From: Bordetella petrii | Lineage (GTDB): Bacteria > Pseudomonadota > Gammaproteobacteria > Burkholderiales > Burkholderiaceae_B | Direction: 5' to 3' | DNA length: 64,000 nucleotides | Assembly: GCA_017745595.1 (NCBI GenBank) | Contig: WMBV01000014.1 | Span: 1 to 64,000, forward strand | In this document: piece by piece, positions 1 to 8,148 of the stretch | How the letters are laid out: each line of letters opens with the position of its first letter | How positions within the stretch are numbered: the stretch's first letter is position 1 | Program-made: the position numbers and the translations under genes | The notes under the pieces: generated by a model | Database searches by the model: none | Told to the model about the DNA's origin: nothing | The model's input: only the letters and a program-made list of their open reading frames with translations

Positions 1-2
1 TA

Positions 3-119
3 CGCTTGACGACCATAGCAAGGTGGACCCACTCCTTCCCATCCCGAACAGGACAGTGAAACGCCTTCGCGCCGATGATAGTGGACTTCCCGTCTGTGAA
101 AGTAGGTCATCGTCAGGCT
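3..119 (+). rRNA. rrf: 5S ribosomal RNA
   Basis: The sequence matches the betaproteobacterial 5S rRNA pattern. The terminal helix is visible: bases 4-12 (GCTTGACGA) pair with 110-118 (TCGTCAGGC), allowing one G-U pair. The conserved internal stretch CCCATCCCGAACAGGACAGT lies near the middle. About 115 nt is the normal length. It is the last gene of an rRNA operon whose 16S and 23S genes lie before the window, and a terminator follows. End points are approximate to a few bases. Confidence 0.95.
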
Positions 120-130
120 CTTATCCCCCA

Positions 131-166
131 AAACCCCAGCACACAACCGTGCTGGGGTTTTGTCTT
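131..166 (+). terminator. rRNA operon terminator
   Basis: A perfect 12-bp stem (AAACCCCAGCAC at 131-142 with GTGCTGGGGTTT at 149-160) encloses a 6-base loop and is followed by a T-rich tract. This is a standard intrinsic terminator just after the 5S rRNA. Confidence 0.9.
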
Positions 167-292
167 TGCGGCAACGCTTTGTCTGGCGGCGTCGCGACCT
201 TGCCACAGCATCCGCCCAAGATGCCGACTGGTCCACGAACACGCATCTATGTGCGGTAAGATTGCCTAAATCTATTCGATGGAGCGGTTATC

Positions 293-658
293 GTGAGCGA
301 TCCCCAGATTCCCCAACCCAGTACGTCGCCCGATTTGCGTACCCTGACCCACGTGGCGTACGGCCTGTACGCGCTGGGTTTTCTGACCGGCGGCTTTCTG
401 GGCATTGCCACGCTGGCGGCGGTGGTGCTCATGTACGTGAAGCGCGCGGATACCGCCGGCACCATGTATGCCGCCCACTTCGACTGGCTGCTGCGCACTT
501 TCTGGTGGGCGTTGCTGTGGCTGGCCATCAGCGCCATTGCCACGCTGGTGTTCATCGGCTGGCTGGGCCTGGCGGCCACCGTCGTGTGGGTGCTGTATCG
601 CCTGATCAAAGGCTGGCTGGCGCTGCTGGAAGGCGCGGCCCCCACACCCTATGCCTGA
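293..658 (+). CDS. Small integral membrane protein (DUF4870-like)
   Basis: The protein has 121 residues. It has a hydrophilic N-terminus rich in Pro and Ser, one long hydrophobic stretch at about residues 20-48, and another at about 67-103 that is long enough for two membrane segments, so 3 membrane passes are likely. The short Lys/Arg-containing loop (residues 50-52) should face the cytoplasm. The GTG start at 293 is preceded by GGAGCGG (281-287), a good ribosome binding site. It resembles the DUF4870-type conserved membrane proteins often seen in Bordetella, whose function is not established. It is a single gene between two terminators. The family assignment is by overall look only. Confidence 0.75.
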   Translation: MSDPQIPQPSTSPDLRTLTHVAYGLYALGFLTGGFLGIATLAAVVLMYVKRADTAGTMYAAHFDWLLRTFWWALLWLAISAIATLVFIGWLGLAATVVWVLYRLIKGWLALLEGAAPTPYA

Positions 659-676
659 CGGCATTCACGCATGAGA

Positions 677-707
677 AAACGGCTGGCCCTAGGGCCAGCC
701 GTTTTTG
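677..707 (+). terminator. Intrinsic terminator
   Basis: The near-perfect stem AACGGCTGGCCCT/AGGGCCAGCCGTT is flanked by an A-run on the left and TTTTT on the right. It sits 20 bases after the small membrane protein. Because it has A and T runs on both sides it could also act on the minus strand, but the nearest minus-strand stop is about 170 bases away. Confidence 0.9.
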
Positions 708-872
708 TATTCGGGCACCGCTGCGGCTGGTAGGCCACCCTATCGGGCCGGCCCGCGCGACAGTGGATGCTGCGGAAAGGAGCGGCCTGGGCAGGCCTGC
801 GCAGCCCCGCCTGACGCGGATATGCCGGGCGGCTGAAGGCGCAGGGACGTACCGGGTACGCCCTTTGCCTGC

Positions 873-1151
873 TTACTTCAGGTGGGCGTTGACCAGCTTG
901 GTCAGTTCGAACATGGTGACTTGATCTTTGCCGAAGATCGGACGCAGTTTGGCATCAGCGTTGATGTTGCGTTTGTTGCTGGCATCTTGCAGGTTGTGCT
1001 TTTTGATGTATTCCCAGATCTTCTTGGTGACCTCGGTGCGCGGCACGGCTTCGGAACCGATGACGGCAGCCAGCTCGGCGCTGGGGGTCAGGGGCTTCAT
1101 GAATGCGGCGTTCGGCTTGCGTGCGGTCGCGGGTTTGGAGGTTGTAGCCAT
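873..1151 (-). CDS. SWIB/MDM2 domain protein
   Basis: The protein has 92 residues, and almost all of it from about residue 18 on is one SWIB/MDM2 domain (the region around FMKPLTPSAELAAVIG and IWEYIKKHNLQDASNKRNI, ending with a TMFELTKLVNAHL helix). The start at 1151 is preceded by GAAGGAG at normal spacing; the frame stays open upstream but that extension shows no domain. SWIB domains are best known from eukaryotic chromatin remodelling factors. In bacteria they occur alone or fused to chlamydial topoisomerase I, and the stand-alone proteins are thought to associate with DNA, but their role is not settled. The short basic Ala/Lys-rich N-terminus (residues 1-15) fits a nucleoid-associated protein. 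The gene stands alone, divergent from the amidohydrolase at 1298. Confidence 0.85.
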   Translation of the reverse strand: MATTSKPATARKPNAAFMKPLTPSAELAAVIGSEAVPRTEVTKKIWEYIKKHNLQDASNKRNINADAKLRPIFGKDQVTMFELTKLVNAHLK

Positions 1152-1297
1152 AATACGGCGCTCCTTCTCTGGCTGTTGGAAAAATTGTCCTGCGGGCGGA
1201 GCATAACTTGTCTCCCCAGCAAAGACAAAGGCATTTATGCTCTGTAGCAACTAAAATGGGGACTTCGATGCCCCTTTACCAAGGTGTGTAACGGCAC

Positions 1298-2491
1298 ATG
1301 TATGCGAGATCTGCGCTGGAATCCATCCGGCTATTTCACGACGAATTGACGGCCCTGCGCCGCGACTTGCACGCGCATCCCGAGCTGGGTTTCGAAGAGG
1401 TGCGCACCTCGGGCATCGTGGCCGGCGCGCTGGAAGCGCTGGGGCTGGAGGTGCACCGTGGCATCGGTAAAACCGGCGTAGTCGGCGTCATACGCGGCCG
1501 TGGCCGCGATAGCGGCCGCATGATCGGCCTGCGCGCCGACATGGACGCGCTGCCCATGACCGAAGACAACGACTTCGCCTACAAGTCTAACAAAGCGGGC
1601 CTGATGCATGGCTGCGGCCACGACGGCCACACCGCCATCTTGATCGGCGCGGCGCGCTACTTGGCGCAGACACGCAATTTCGACGGCACGGCGGTGCTGA
1701 TATTCCAGCCCGCCGAAGAAGGCCGCGGCGGCGCCAAGGCCATGATGGAAGACGGGCTGTTCGACACCTTTCCGTGCGATGCCATCTATGCCTTGCACAA
1801 CTGGCCCGGTCTCAAGCCGGGTACGGTGGGCATCAACCCGGGTCCCATGATGGCGGCCGCCGATCGTTTCGAAATCACCATCACCGGCCGCGGGGGGCAT
1901 GGCGCGCACCCTTACCAGACCATCGATCCGGTCACCATTGCTGGCCATGTGATCACGGCTTTGCAGACCATTGTGTCGCGCAATGTGAATCCGCTGGATT
2001 CGGCCGTGCTGTCCATCGGCTCGCTGCAGGCCGGCCACCCCGGCGCCATGAGCGTGATTCCGCGCGAGGCCAAGATGGTGGGCACGGTACGCACGTTCCG
2101 CAAGTCGGTGCAAGAGATGGTCGAGACGCGCATGCGCGACCTGGTGAACGCGGTGGCGGGCGGATTCGGCGCCACCGCCGACATCGCTTACCAGCGCATT
2201 TATCCCGCCACCTTGAATACGCCGCAGCACGCCAACCTGGTGGCCGATATCGCCACCGACATGGTGGGCAAGGAAAACGTGGTGCGCGACCTGGTGCCGT
2301 CGATGGGCTCGGAAGATTTTTCGTTCATGCTGCAGGCCCGGCCCGGCGCGTATTTCCGGCTGGGACAGGGCGGCGCCGAATCGGGCTGCGTGCTGCATAA
2401 TTCGCGCTTCGACTTCAATGATGCCGTGATTCCGTTGGGCAGTGCGATGTTCTGCGCGCTGGCCGAGCGCGGCATGCCCCTGGCAGAATAA
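1298..2491 (+). CDS. M20 family amidohydrolase (hippurate hydrolase type)
   Basis: The protein has 397 residues and belongs to the M20D/HipO family, cytoplasmic metal-dependent enzymes that cut the amide bond of N-acyl amino acids. Visible signatures are HAHPELGFEE near residue 25, the metal-binding GCGHDGH motif (C106, H108), QPAEEG (E140-E141), LHNWPG (H167), and a C-terminal LHN motif. The length is typical. The ATG lies after AAGGTGTG. The next gene, pyrC, starts 18 bases after the stop, so the two may be cotranscribed although no functional link is evident. A second, clearly related M20 enzyme is encoded at 35439-36647 on the other strand. The natural substrate cannot be told from sequence; hippurate, N-acetyl amino acids and indole conjugates are all possible. 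Confidence 0.85.
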   Translation: MYARSALESIRLFHDELTALRRDLHAHPELGFEEVRTSGIVAGALEALGLEVHRGIGKTGVVGVIRGRGRDSGRMIGLRADMDALPMTEDNDFAYKSNKAGLMHGCGHDGHTAILIGAARYLAQTRNFDGTAVLIFQPAEEGRGGAKAMMEDGLFDTFPCDAIYALHNWPGLKPGTVGINPGPMMAAADRFEITITGRGGHGAHPYQTIDPVTIAGHVITALQTIVSRNVNPLDSAVLSIGSLQAGHPGAMSVIPREAKMVGTVRTFRKSVQEMVETRMRDLVNAVAGGFGATADIAYQRIYPATLNTPQHANLVADIATDMVGKENVVRDLVPSMGSEDFSFMLQARPGAYFRLGQGGAESGCVLHNSRFDFNDAVIPLGSAMFCALAERGMPLAE

Positions 2492-2509
2492 ACCGCCATC
2501 ATTTCTTTC

Positions 2510-3568
2510 ATGTCCGCTCAAAATATCACGCAACTGACTATCACCCGCCCCGACGACTGGCATCTGCACCTGCGCGACGGCGCGGCGCTGCAGGCCGTGG
2601 TGGGCGATACGGCGCGGCAGTTCGCGCGCGCCATCATCATGCCCAACCTGCGCCCGCCGGTGACCACCACCGAGCAGGCCCTGGCCTACCGGCAGCGCAT
2701 CGATTCGGCGCTGCGCTTGCGCGATGGGGCGCCGGCATTCACGCCGCTGATGACGCTCTACCTGACCGACAATACGCCCGCCGAAGAAATCGTCCGCGCG
2801 CACGAGTCGGGCCAGGTGTTTGCCGTGAAGCTGTATCCGGCCGGGGCCACCACCAATTCGGATGCCGGCGTTACCGACCTGCTGGGCAAGTGCGGCCAGG
2901 CCCTGCAGGCGCTGGAACGTTGCGGCATGCCGCTGCTGGTGCACGGCGAAGTCACCGATCCCGGCATCGACGTGTTCGACCGCGAAGCCGTCTTCATCGA
3001 GCGGGTCATGCAGCCGCTGCGCCGCGCCTATCCCGGCCTGAAGGTGGTGTTCGAGCACATCACCACGAAAGACGGCGCGGAATATGTGCGCGATGCCGAC
3101 GGCCCCATCGGCGCCACCATCACGCCGCAGCACATGCTGTACAACCGCAACGCCATCTTCCAGGGAGGGGTGCGCCCGCATTGGTATTGCCTGCCCATCC
3201 TGAAGCGGGAAGTGCATCGCCAGGCATTGGTCGAGGCCGCCACCAGCGGCAGTCCGCGCTTCTTCCTGGGCACCGACAGCGCGCCCCATGCACGCGGCCT
3301 GAAAGAGCATGCCTGCGGCTGTGCCGGCTGCTATACCGCATTGCACGCCATGGAACTCTATGCCACGGCATTCGAGCGGGCCGGGCGGCTGGATCGGCTG
3401 GAAGGCTTTGCCAGTTTCCATGGGCCCGATTTTTATGGCCTGCCGCGCAACACCGGCACGCTGACGCTGCAGCGCGAAACCTATGCAATTCCGGCGGAAG
3501 TGCCATTCGGCGATACGTCGCTGGTGCCGCTGGCGGCAGGCGAGTCCCTGGACTGGCGCGTGGCGTAG
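2510..3568 (+). CDS. pyrC: Dihydroorotase
   Basis: The protein has 352 residues, the size of the E. coli-type (class II) dihydroorotase, which cyclises carbamoyl aspartate to dihydroorotate in pyrimidine synthesis. The metal site is visible: [10 protein letters not shown] with H18 and H20, the carbamylated lysine K107 in [14 protein letters not shown] near residue 144, and GTDSAPH with the catalytic Asp. A Cys-rich HACGCAGC motif follows, as in the E. coli enzyme. The gene follows the M20 amidohydrolase by 18 bases. An imperfect 32-bp palindrome lies 34 bases beyond the stop and may end the transcript. Identification is firm. Confidence 0.95.
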   Translation: MSAQNITQLTITRPDDWHLHLRDGAALQAVVGDTARQFARAIIMPNLRPPVTTTEQALAYRQRIDSALRLRDGAPAFTPLMTLYLTDNTPAEEIVRAHESGQVFAVKLYPAGATTNSDAGVTDLLGKCGQALQALERCGMPLLVHGEVTDPGIDVFDREAVFIERVMQPLRRAYPGLKVVFEHITTKDGAEYVRDADGPIGATITPQHMLYNRNAIFQGGVRPHWYCLPILKREVHRQALVEAATSGSPRFFLGTDSAPHARGLKEHACGCAGCYTALHAMELYATAFERAGRLDRLEGFASFHGPDFYGLPRNTGTLTLQRETYAIPAEVPFGDTSLVPLAAGESLDWRVA

Positions 3569-3602
3569 TCCAGCCGCCGGGCGGGTCGGGGTGGTATGGG
3601 GC

Positions 3603-3678
3603 AGGTGTCAGGCTCCCGCAGGGTGCCTGACACCGTGGTGTGCTTCGGTGTCTGACACCCTGCGGGAGTCAGACACCT
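3603..3678. repeat. Dispersed palindromic repeat, family A, copy 1
   Basis: This is a 32-bp imperfect inverted repeat. The left arm is 3603-3634 and the right arm 3647-3678, with 4 mismatches and a 12-base loop. The arms contain GGTGTC, GACACC and CCTGCGGGAG. A second full copy is at 43928-44019 and a degenerate half at 35399-35431. It lies between the convergent genes pyrC and uup, where it could fold into a long hairpin in both transcripts. More degenerate CTGGCAG/CAGAC motifs follow up to about 3730. Confidence 0.85.
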
Positions 3679-3746
3679 GGCAGACCTGGCAGGCAATCAA
3701 TCAGACCCCTGGCAGAATCAGACGCTGGCTAAATGCTCGGTGCGCA

Positions 3747-5567
3747 TCAGGTGTCGGCGCGCCGTCCTTCCAGTAATTCCCAGCGGGCGAATTTTTCCTC
3801 CAGGTCGGTTTCGAGCGTGGCCAGTTCTTTGTTGATGCGCTCGACTTCGGCCGGGGCATCGCGATACAGGCTGCCGTCGGCCAGCTGGGCCGACAGCGCC
3901 GCCTGCCGGGCTTCGATATCGGCAATGGCTTCCGGCAGGTTTTCGAGTTCTCGCAATTCCCAGGCGGTGAGCCGGGCGGGGCGCGCCGGCCGGTTTCGCG
4001 CCGCCGGTGCCGCGGCGGGCGCATCGGCGGAGCCCGTCGCGCGCGCCGGCTTGGCGGCGGGCGGAGCGGCCGCCGGGCGCTGGGCAACCCATTCGTCGTA
4101 GCCGCCGACGTAGTCGCGCCAGCGGCCCTCGCCCTCGCTGGCGATGGTCTGGGTGACCACGTTGTTCAGGAAAGCGCGATCGTGGCTGACCAGCAGCACC
4201 GTGCCGGCATATTCCTGCAACAGTTCTTCCAGCAATTCCAGCGTTTCGATGTCCAGGTCGTTGGTCGGTTCGTCGAGCACCAGCACGTTGGCGGGCCGGG
4301 CGAACAGCCGCGCCAGCAACAGCCTGGCGCGTTCCCCGCCCGACAGGCTGCGCACGGGCGAGCCGGCGCGCGCCGGCGAGAACAGGAAGTCGCCCAGGTA
4401 GCTCATGACGTGCTTGCGCGCGCCGCCGATCTCGACCCATTCGCTGCCGGGGCTGATCACGTCGGCCAGGGTGGCTTCTTCGTCGAGCTGGGCGCGCATC
4501 TGGTCGAAATACGCCACCGCGACATTGGTGCCGATCCGCGTCGAGCCGTTGTCGGGGGCAAGCTCGCCCAGGATGAGCTTGAGCAGGGTGGTCTTGCCGG
4601 CGCCGTTGGGGCCGACGATGCCGATGCGGTCGCCGCGCAGGATGGTGGTGCTGTAGTCGCGCACCACGACCTTGTCGCCGAACGCCTTGTCGACGTGCTC
4701 GAGTTCGGCCACCAGCTTGCCCGACCGCTGGCCTTCGGCCAGCGCCAGGCTGACGTTGCCCATGCGTTCGCGGCGGTCGGCGCGCTCGACGCGCAGCCGT
4801 TCCAGGCGCCGCACCCGGCCTTCGTTGCGGGTGCGGCGCGCTTCGATGCCCTTGCGGATCCAGACTTCTTCCTGGGCCAGCAGCTTGTCGAAGCGTTCCT
4901 GTTCCAGGCGTTCGGACTCGAGCCATTGCGCCTTGCGCTCTTGCCATTGCGAAAAATTGCCCGGGAAGCTGAGCAGGCGGCCGCGGTCGAGTTCGACGAT
5001 GCGCGTGGCGACGGCGTCGAGGAAGCGGCGGTCGTGGGTAATGATGACGGCGGCGCCCTTCCAGTTGCGCAGCAGTTCCTCCAGCCAGGCGATGCCGTCG
5101 AAGTCGAGGTGGTTGGTGGGCTCGTCCAGCAGCAGCAGGTCGGGTTCGTCGACCAGCGCGCGCGCCAGCGCCACGCGCTTGCGCATGCCGCCCGACAGCG
5201 CGGCGACGGCGGCCTCGGCCGGCAGGCCCAGGCGCTCGAGCGCGGCGCGCACCCGCGCCGGACGTTGCCAGTCTTCGGGGTCGTCGCTTACGCCTTGTAC
5301 CACTTCGAAGACGGTAAGGGTGTCGTCCAGCGCGGGTTCTTGTTCGACCGTGGCCACGCGCAGGCCCGACAAGCGGGCCAGGTCGCCGTCGTCGGGCTGG
5401 GCGCGGCCGTCGAGCAGGCGCAGCAGCGATGATTTGCCGGCGCCGTTGCGGCCGATCAGGCCGATACGTTCGCCCGCCTGGATGGTGAAGTCGGCGTTTG
5501 CCAGCAGCGCGTGGTGGCCGTAGGCCAGCTGGACGCCGGTAAGGGTGATGAGAGTTGCCGTTGCCAT
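3747..5567 (-). CDS. uup: ABC-F family ATPase, Uup type
   Basis: The protein has 606 residues and two ABC ATPase domains but no membrane segments, which defines the ABC-F family of ribosome-associated ATPases. The first Walker A is GRNGAGKSS (about 39-47), with signature LSGGMRKR and DEPTNHLD. The second is GPNGAGKTT near residue 295, with LSGGERAR and DEPTNDLD. The C-terminus is rich in Glu, Leu and Ala (final 70 residues) and looks like the coiled coil of Uup, preceded by an Ala/Pro-rich linker. The start at 5567 begins with MATATLI, the usual family start; an open extension upstream is Pro/Arg-rich and looks non-coding. In E. coli Uup affects transposon excision and ribosome function. The gene is divergent from rnpB. 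Confidence 0.88.
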   Translation of the reverse strand: MATATLITLTGVQLAYGHHALLANADFTIQAGERIGLIGRNGAGKSSLLRLLDGRAQPDDGDLARLSGLRVATVEQEPALDDTLTVFEVVQGVSDDPEDWQRPARVRAALERLGLPAEAAVAALSGGMRKRVALARALVDEPDLLLLDEPTNHLDFDGIAWLEELLRNWKGAAVIITHDRRFLDAVATRIVELDRGRLLSFPGNFSQWQERKAQWLESERLEQERFDKLLAQEEVWIRKGIEARRTRNEGRVRRLERLRVERADRRERMGNVSLALAEGQRSGKLVAELEHVDKAFGDKVVVRDYSTTILRGDRIGIVGPNGAGKTTLLKLILGELAPDNGSTRIGTNVAVAYFDQMRAQLDEEATLADVISPGSEWVEIGGARKHVMSYLGDFLFSPARAGSPVRSLSGGERARLLLARLFARPANVLVLDEPTNDLDIETLELLEELLQEYAGTVLLVSHDRAFLNNVVTQTIASEGEGRWRDYVGGYDEWVAQRPAAAPPAAKPARATGSADAPAAAPAARNRPARPARLTAWELRELENLPEAIADIEARQAALSAQLADGSLYRDAPAEVERINKELATLETDLEEKFARWELLEGRRADT

Positions 5568-5643
5568 GAATAAGATTGCCTGATGCGATGCAATCCGTAT
5601 TGTCGCAGGAAGCGGGCAGCGCGCCGGGTGTACTAAAATGGCG

Positions 5644-6061
5644 CGGCAAGGCAGGTCGGGCAATCGCGGTGGGTGCAGATCCATCGAGGAAGGTCCGGAC
5701 TCCACAGGGCAGGGTAGCGGCTAACGGCCGTCCGGGCGCGTGGGCGGGCTTGCCCGCCGGCGCGGCCGAGGAACAGGGCCACAGAGACGAGTCTGCGGGG
5801 CGGGCGCGCCAGGCGCGCACCGGCACGGCCATCTCCGTGCCGCGCGGTCCGGCAACGGAACGCGGCATCGCAGGGTGAAACGCGGCAACCTCTACCCGGA
5901 GCAACACCAAATAGGCATGCGTGGGCCCTCGGGTCCGAAGGGCGGCTCGCTCGAGCATGCGGGTAGGTGGCTACAGCGGTCCAGCAATGGCCCGCGCAGA
6001 GGAATGATTGCCCGCCGGTTCGTCCGGCGTACAGAATCCGGCCTATAGACCTGTCTTGCCA
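5644..6061 (+). ncRNA. rnpB: RNase P RNA, bacterial class A
   Basis: This is the catalytic RNA that removes 5' leaders from tRNA precursors. The 5' end (GGCAAGGCAGGTC, 5645-5657) pairs with the 3' end (GACCTGTCTTGCC, 6048-6060) to form helix P1 with few mismatches. The universally conserved segments are present: GAGGAAGGTCCGGACTCCAC after about 5685, AGGGTGAAACG near 5873, AGAGGAATGATTG near 5998, and ACAGAATCCGGCC near 6031. The length, about 418 nt, is typical of betaproteobacteria. A TACTAAAAT stretch (5631-5639) about 10 bases upstream could serve as the -10 element. A 9-bp hairpin at 6082-6103 follows without a T-tract. Confidence 0.95.
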
Positions 6062-6170
6062 TCGAATCCGGGCCGCATGGCCGGTCTTGCCCGTGCAAGA
6101 CCGAACGTAAAACAATGAAAGGGTGCCTGATACGGGCTACTTCTGAAGAAGGACTTTGACTTGTTACTGC

Positions 6171-6199
6171 AACCCCCTGATTTATCAGGGGGTTTTTAT
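6171..6199 (+). terminator. Intrinsic terminator before mraZ
   Basis: The stem AACCCCCTGA (6171-6180) pairs with TCAGGGGGTT (6185-6194), with a 4-base loop and then TTTATTTT. It ends transcription from the rnpB side and separates it from the dcw operon. Confidence 0.9.
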
Positions 6200-6261
6200 T
6201 TTGGAAAAACCTCAAAGTGCTCTAAGTCCTTGTTGTGATTGAAAAAATTGCAACCACGCGC

Positions 6262-6290
6262 TTGACCCCGTTTGCCCATTACCGTAGAGT
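6262..6290 (+). promoter_or_regulatory. Probable main promoter of the dcw operon
   Basis: TTGACC at 6262-6267 and TAGAGT at 6285-6290 are separated by exactly 17 bases, a good sigma-70 promoter. It lies upstream of mraZ. Its predicted start site, about 6297, falls within the MraZ boxes, as expected for autorepression. Confidence 0.7.
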
Positions 6291-6324
6291 GGGAAAAAGT
6301 AGGAATTTGTGCAATTAAGTGGGG
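6290..6324 (+). promoter_or_regulatory. MraZ operator: phased TGGGN boxes
   Basis: Four pentamers recur every 10 bases: TGGGA (6290-6294), TAGGA (6300-6304), TGCAA (6310-6314, degenerate) and TGGGG (6320-6324). In E. coli and mycoplasmas MraZ binds direct TGGG(N) repeats with this spacing to control its own operon. The first box overlaps the -10 element and the last serves as the ribosome binding site of mraZ, so binding should block both transcription and translation initiation. Binding itself is inferred. Confidence 0.75.
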
Positions 6325-6332
6325 TGAATGTG

Positions 6333-6761
6333 GTGTTTCAGGGAAGCAGCGCGCTGACGCTCGATGCCAAGGGACGGATCTCGATTCCGACCCGGCATCG
6401 TGACGCGCTGATCGCGCAGGCCGAAGGCCGGCTGACCCTGACCCGCCATCCTGACGGCTGCCTGCTGGTGTACCCGCGCCAAGAGTGGGAAAAGAAGCGC
6501 GAGCAGATCGCCGCTTTTCCCATGTCCGCCCGCGCGCTCCAGCGGCTGCTGCTGGGCAACGCCCAGGACGTCGAACTCGACGGATCTGGCCGTGTGCTCA
6601 TCGCGCCTGAACTGCGCAACGCTTCCGGTATGACGCGCGATGTGATGCTGCTCGGTATGGGCGCGCACTTCGAGCTCTGGGATGCCGCTTCCCTGGCCCG
6701 CCGCGAGGCGGAAGACCTGGCGCAGGGAATGCCGGACGTGTTGAACCAGTTTTCGTTCTGA
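6333..6761 (+). CDS. mraZ: Transcriptional regulator MraZ
   Basis: MraZ is the DNA-binding protein that opens and autoregulates the division and cell wall cluster. I chose the GTG at 6333, giving 142 residues beginning (M)[18 protein letters not shown], because known MraZ proteins start at this point and because GTGGGG lies 8 bases before it. The frame is open to a GTG at 6309, but that would add 8 residues over the operator. Two SpoVT/AbrB-like repeats are visible, each with a DxxGR motif: [10 protein letters not shown] and [11 protein letters not shown]. rsmH starts 8 bases after the stop. Confidence 0.93.
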   Translation: MFQGSSALTLDAKGRISIPTRHRDALIAQAEGRLTLTRHPDGCLLVYPRQEWEKKREQIAAFPMSARALQRLLLGNAQDVELDGSGRVLIAPELRNASGMTRDVMLLGMGAHFELWDAASLARREAEDLAQGMPDVLNQFSF

Positions 6762-6769
6762 AACCGAGT

Positions 6770-7858
6770 ATGGAATTCGAACATCGGCCCGTGCTGCTGG
6801 AGCCGACGGTGGATGCGTTGCTGCTGGCCGACTTCGGTGGCAAGGGCGCGGCACGGTCGGGGCGGCAGGACGCCGGGCAGGCCGAGGCGCGAGCGCGGCG
6901 CGGGGTGTTCGTGGACGGCACCTTCGGGCGCGGCGGCCACAGCCGCGCGCTGCTGGGACGGCTGGGGCCCGACGCGCGGCTGGTGGTGTTCGACAAGGAT
7001 CCCCAGGCGATTGCCGTGGCCGAGGCGCTGGCCGCGGGCGATGCCCGGGTGACGGTGGTGCATGGCGGCTTTGCCACCCTGCGCGAAGAATTGGCGGCCC
7101 GCGGCATCGGGGCGATCGATGGCGTGATGCTGGACCTGGGGGTGTCTTCCCCTCAGTTGGATGATGCCGGGCGAGGTTTTTCGTTTATGCGCGAAGGCCC
7201 GCTCGACATGCGAATGGATACGACCCGCGGCCCTACGGTGGCGGATTGGCTGGCGCAAGCCAGTGTGGATGAAATGCGGGAGGTCATAGCGGATTATGGC
7301 GAAGAACGGTTTGCTTTTCAGGTTGCAAAGGCGATTGCTGCTCGCCGCGCAACACGGCCGCTGCGCACCACGCTCGAGCTTGCCGAGTGCGTCGCCAGCG
7401 CCGTCCGCACGCGCGAAAAGGGGCAGCATCCGGCCACACGCACCTTTCAAGCTCTACGGATTTACATCAATCGGGAACTCGAAGAGCTCGCGCGCGCCCT
7501 CGCGTCAGCTTTAGAGCTGCTTGCCCCGGGGGGGAGGTTGGCGGTGATCAGCTTTCATTCGCTTGAAGACCGCATGGTCAAGCAATGCATCGCGGCGGCG
7601 GCCCGGCCGGCCGTCGCGCATGCGCGCCTGCCCCTGCGCGAAAGCGAATTGCCGCAGCCCCTGGTGCGTTCCCTGGGCCGGGTGCAGGCCGATGACGACG
7701 AGGTGGCCGGCAATGCGCGGGCCCGCTCGGCCGTACTGCGGGTGGCCGAACGCACCGCGACGCCGCTGGGCAGTGGCGGCGCCGCCGCCCTGGTGCCGGC
7801 CATGCGCGTGCCGGGTGAAGCCGCCCCGGCCCGGCGCGGCAAGCGGAGGCCGCACTGA
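6770..7858 (+). CDS. rsmH: 16S rRNA (cytosine-1402 N4) methyltransferase RsmH
   Basis: RsmH (MraW) methylates N4 of C1402 in 16S rRNA in the small-subunit P site, using SAM. The protein has 362 residues, longer than the E. coli enzyme (313). Recognisable parts are HRPVLL at residue 5, the SAM loop [10 protein letters not shown] at 49-58, [15 protein letters not shown], and ISFHSLEDR near residue 260. The extra length comes partly from an insertion at about residues 22-44, rich in Gly, Arg and Ala, between HRPVLL and the SAM loop, and from an Ala/Arg-rich C-terminal tail. The stop overlaps the ftsL start by one base (TGATG). Confidence 0.93.
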   Translation: MEFEHRPVLLEPTVDALLLADFGGKGAARSGRQDAGQAEARARRGVFVDGTFGRGGHSRALLGRLGPDARLVVFDKDPQAIAVAEALAAGDARVTVVHGGFATLREELAARGIGAIDGVMLDLGVSSPQLDDAGRGFSFMREGPLDMRMDTTRGPTVADWLAQASVDEMREVIADYGEERFAFQVAKAIAARRATRPLRTTLELAECVASAVRTREKGQHPATRTFQALRIYINRELEELARALASALELLAPGGRLAVISFHSLEDRMVKQCIAAAARPAVAHARLPLRESELPQPLVRSLGRVQADDDEVAGNARARSAVLRVAERTATPLGSGGAAALVPAMRVPGEAAPARRGKRRPH

Positions 7859-8148
7859 TGGGACGCGCAGCCTTGTTCCTGGCCGCTTTGCTGATGCTGT
7901 CGGCGATTTCGCTGGTGACCAGCCGCTACCAGTCGCGCCAGCTATTCATTGAGCTGGATCGCAGCCGCGCCCAGGCGCGCACGCTGGATACCGACTGGCG
8001 CCGCCTGCAGCTCGAGCGCGCCGAGCTGGCGCGCAATGCCCGCGTCGATCACGCCGCGCGCGAAGATCTGAAAATGATCCCCATCGTGCCCGATCGCACG
8101 CTGTATCTGAATCAGCCGCCCGTGCCGGCGGCCGGGGGCACGCCATGA
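7858..8148 (+). CDS. ftsL: Cell division protein FtsL
   Basis: The protein has 96 residues with one membrane segment (about 5-21) and a short periplasmic helix rich in Arg, Glu and Leu (about 30-65) suited to a coiled coil. This is the layout of FtsL, which forms a complex with FtsB and FtsQ and activates FtsW-FtsI septal synthesis. The family is poorly conserved, so identification rests on size, topology and position between rsmH and ftsI. It overlaps rsmH by 1 base and ftsI by 4. Confidence 0.9.
   Translation: MGRAALFLAALLMLSAISLVTSRYQSRQLFIELDRSRAQARTLDTDWRRLQLERAELARNARVDHAAREDLKMIPIVPDRTLYLNQPPVPAAGGTP

Noticed and set aside
160-924. 254-codon open frame overlapping the small membrane protein
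   Set aside because: It spans two intrinsic terminators, has an Arg/Ala/Gly-rich composition and no domain, while the other frame encodes a credible membrane protein with a good ribosome site.
6082-6103. Hairpin after rnpB as intrinsic terminator
   Set aside because: The 9-bp stem is perfect but no T-tract follows; the real terminator is at 6171-6199.
5633-6115. Minus-strand protein gene across rnpB
   Set aside because: The region is fully explained by RNase P RNA with paired ends and universally conserved segments.
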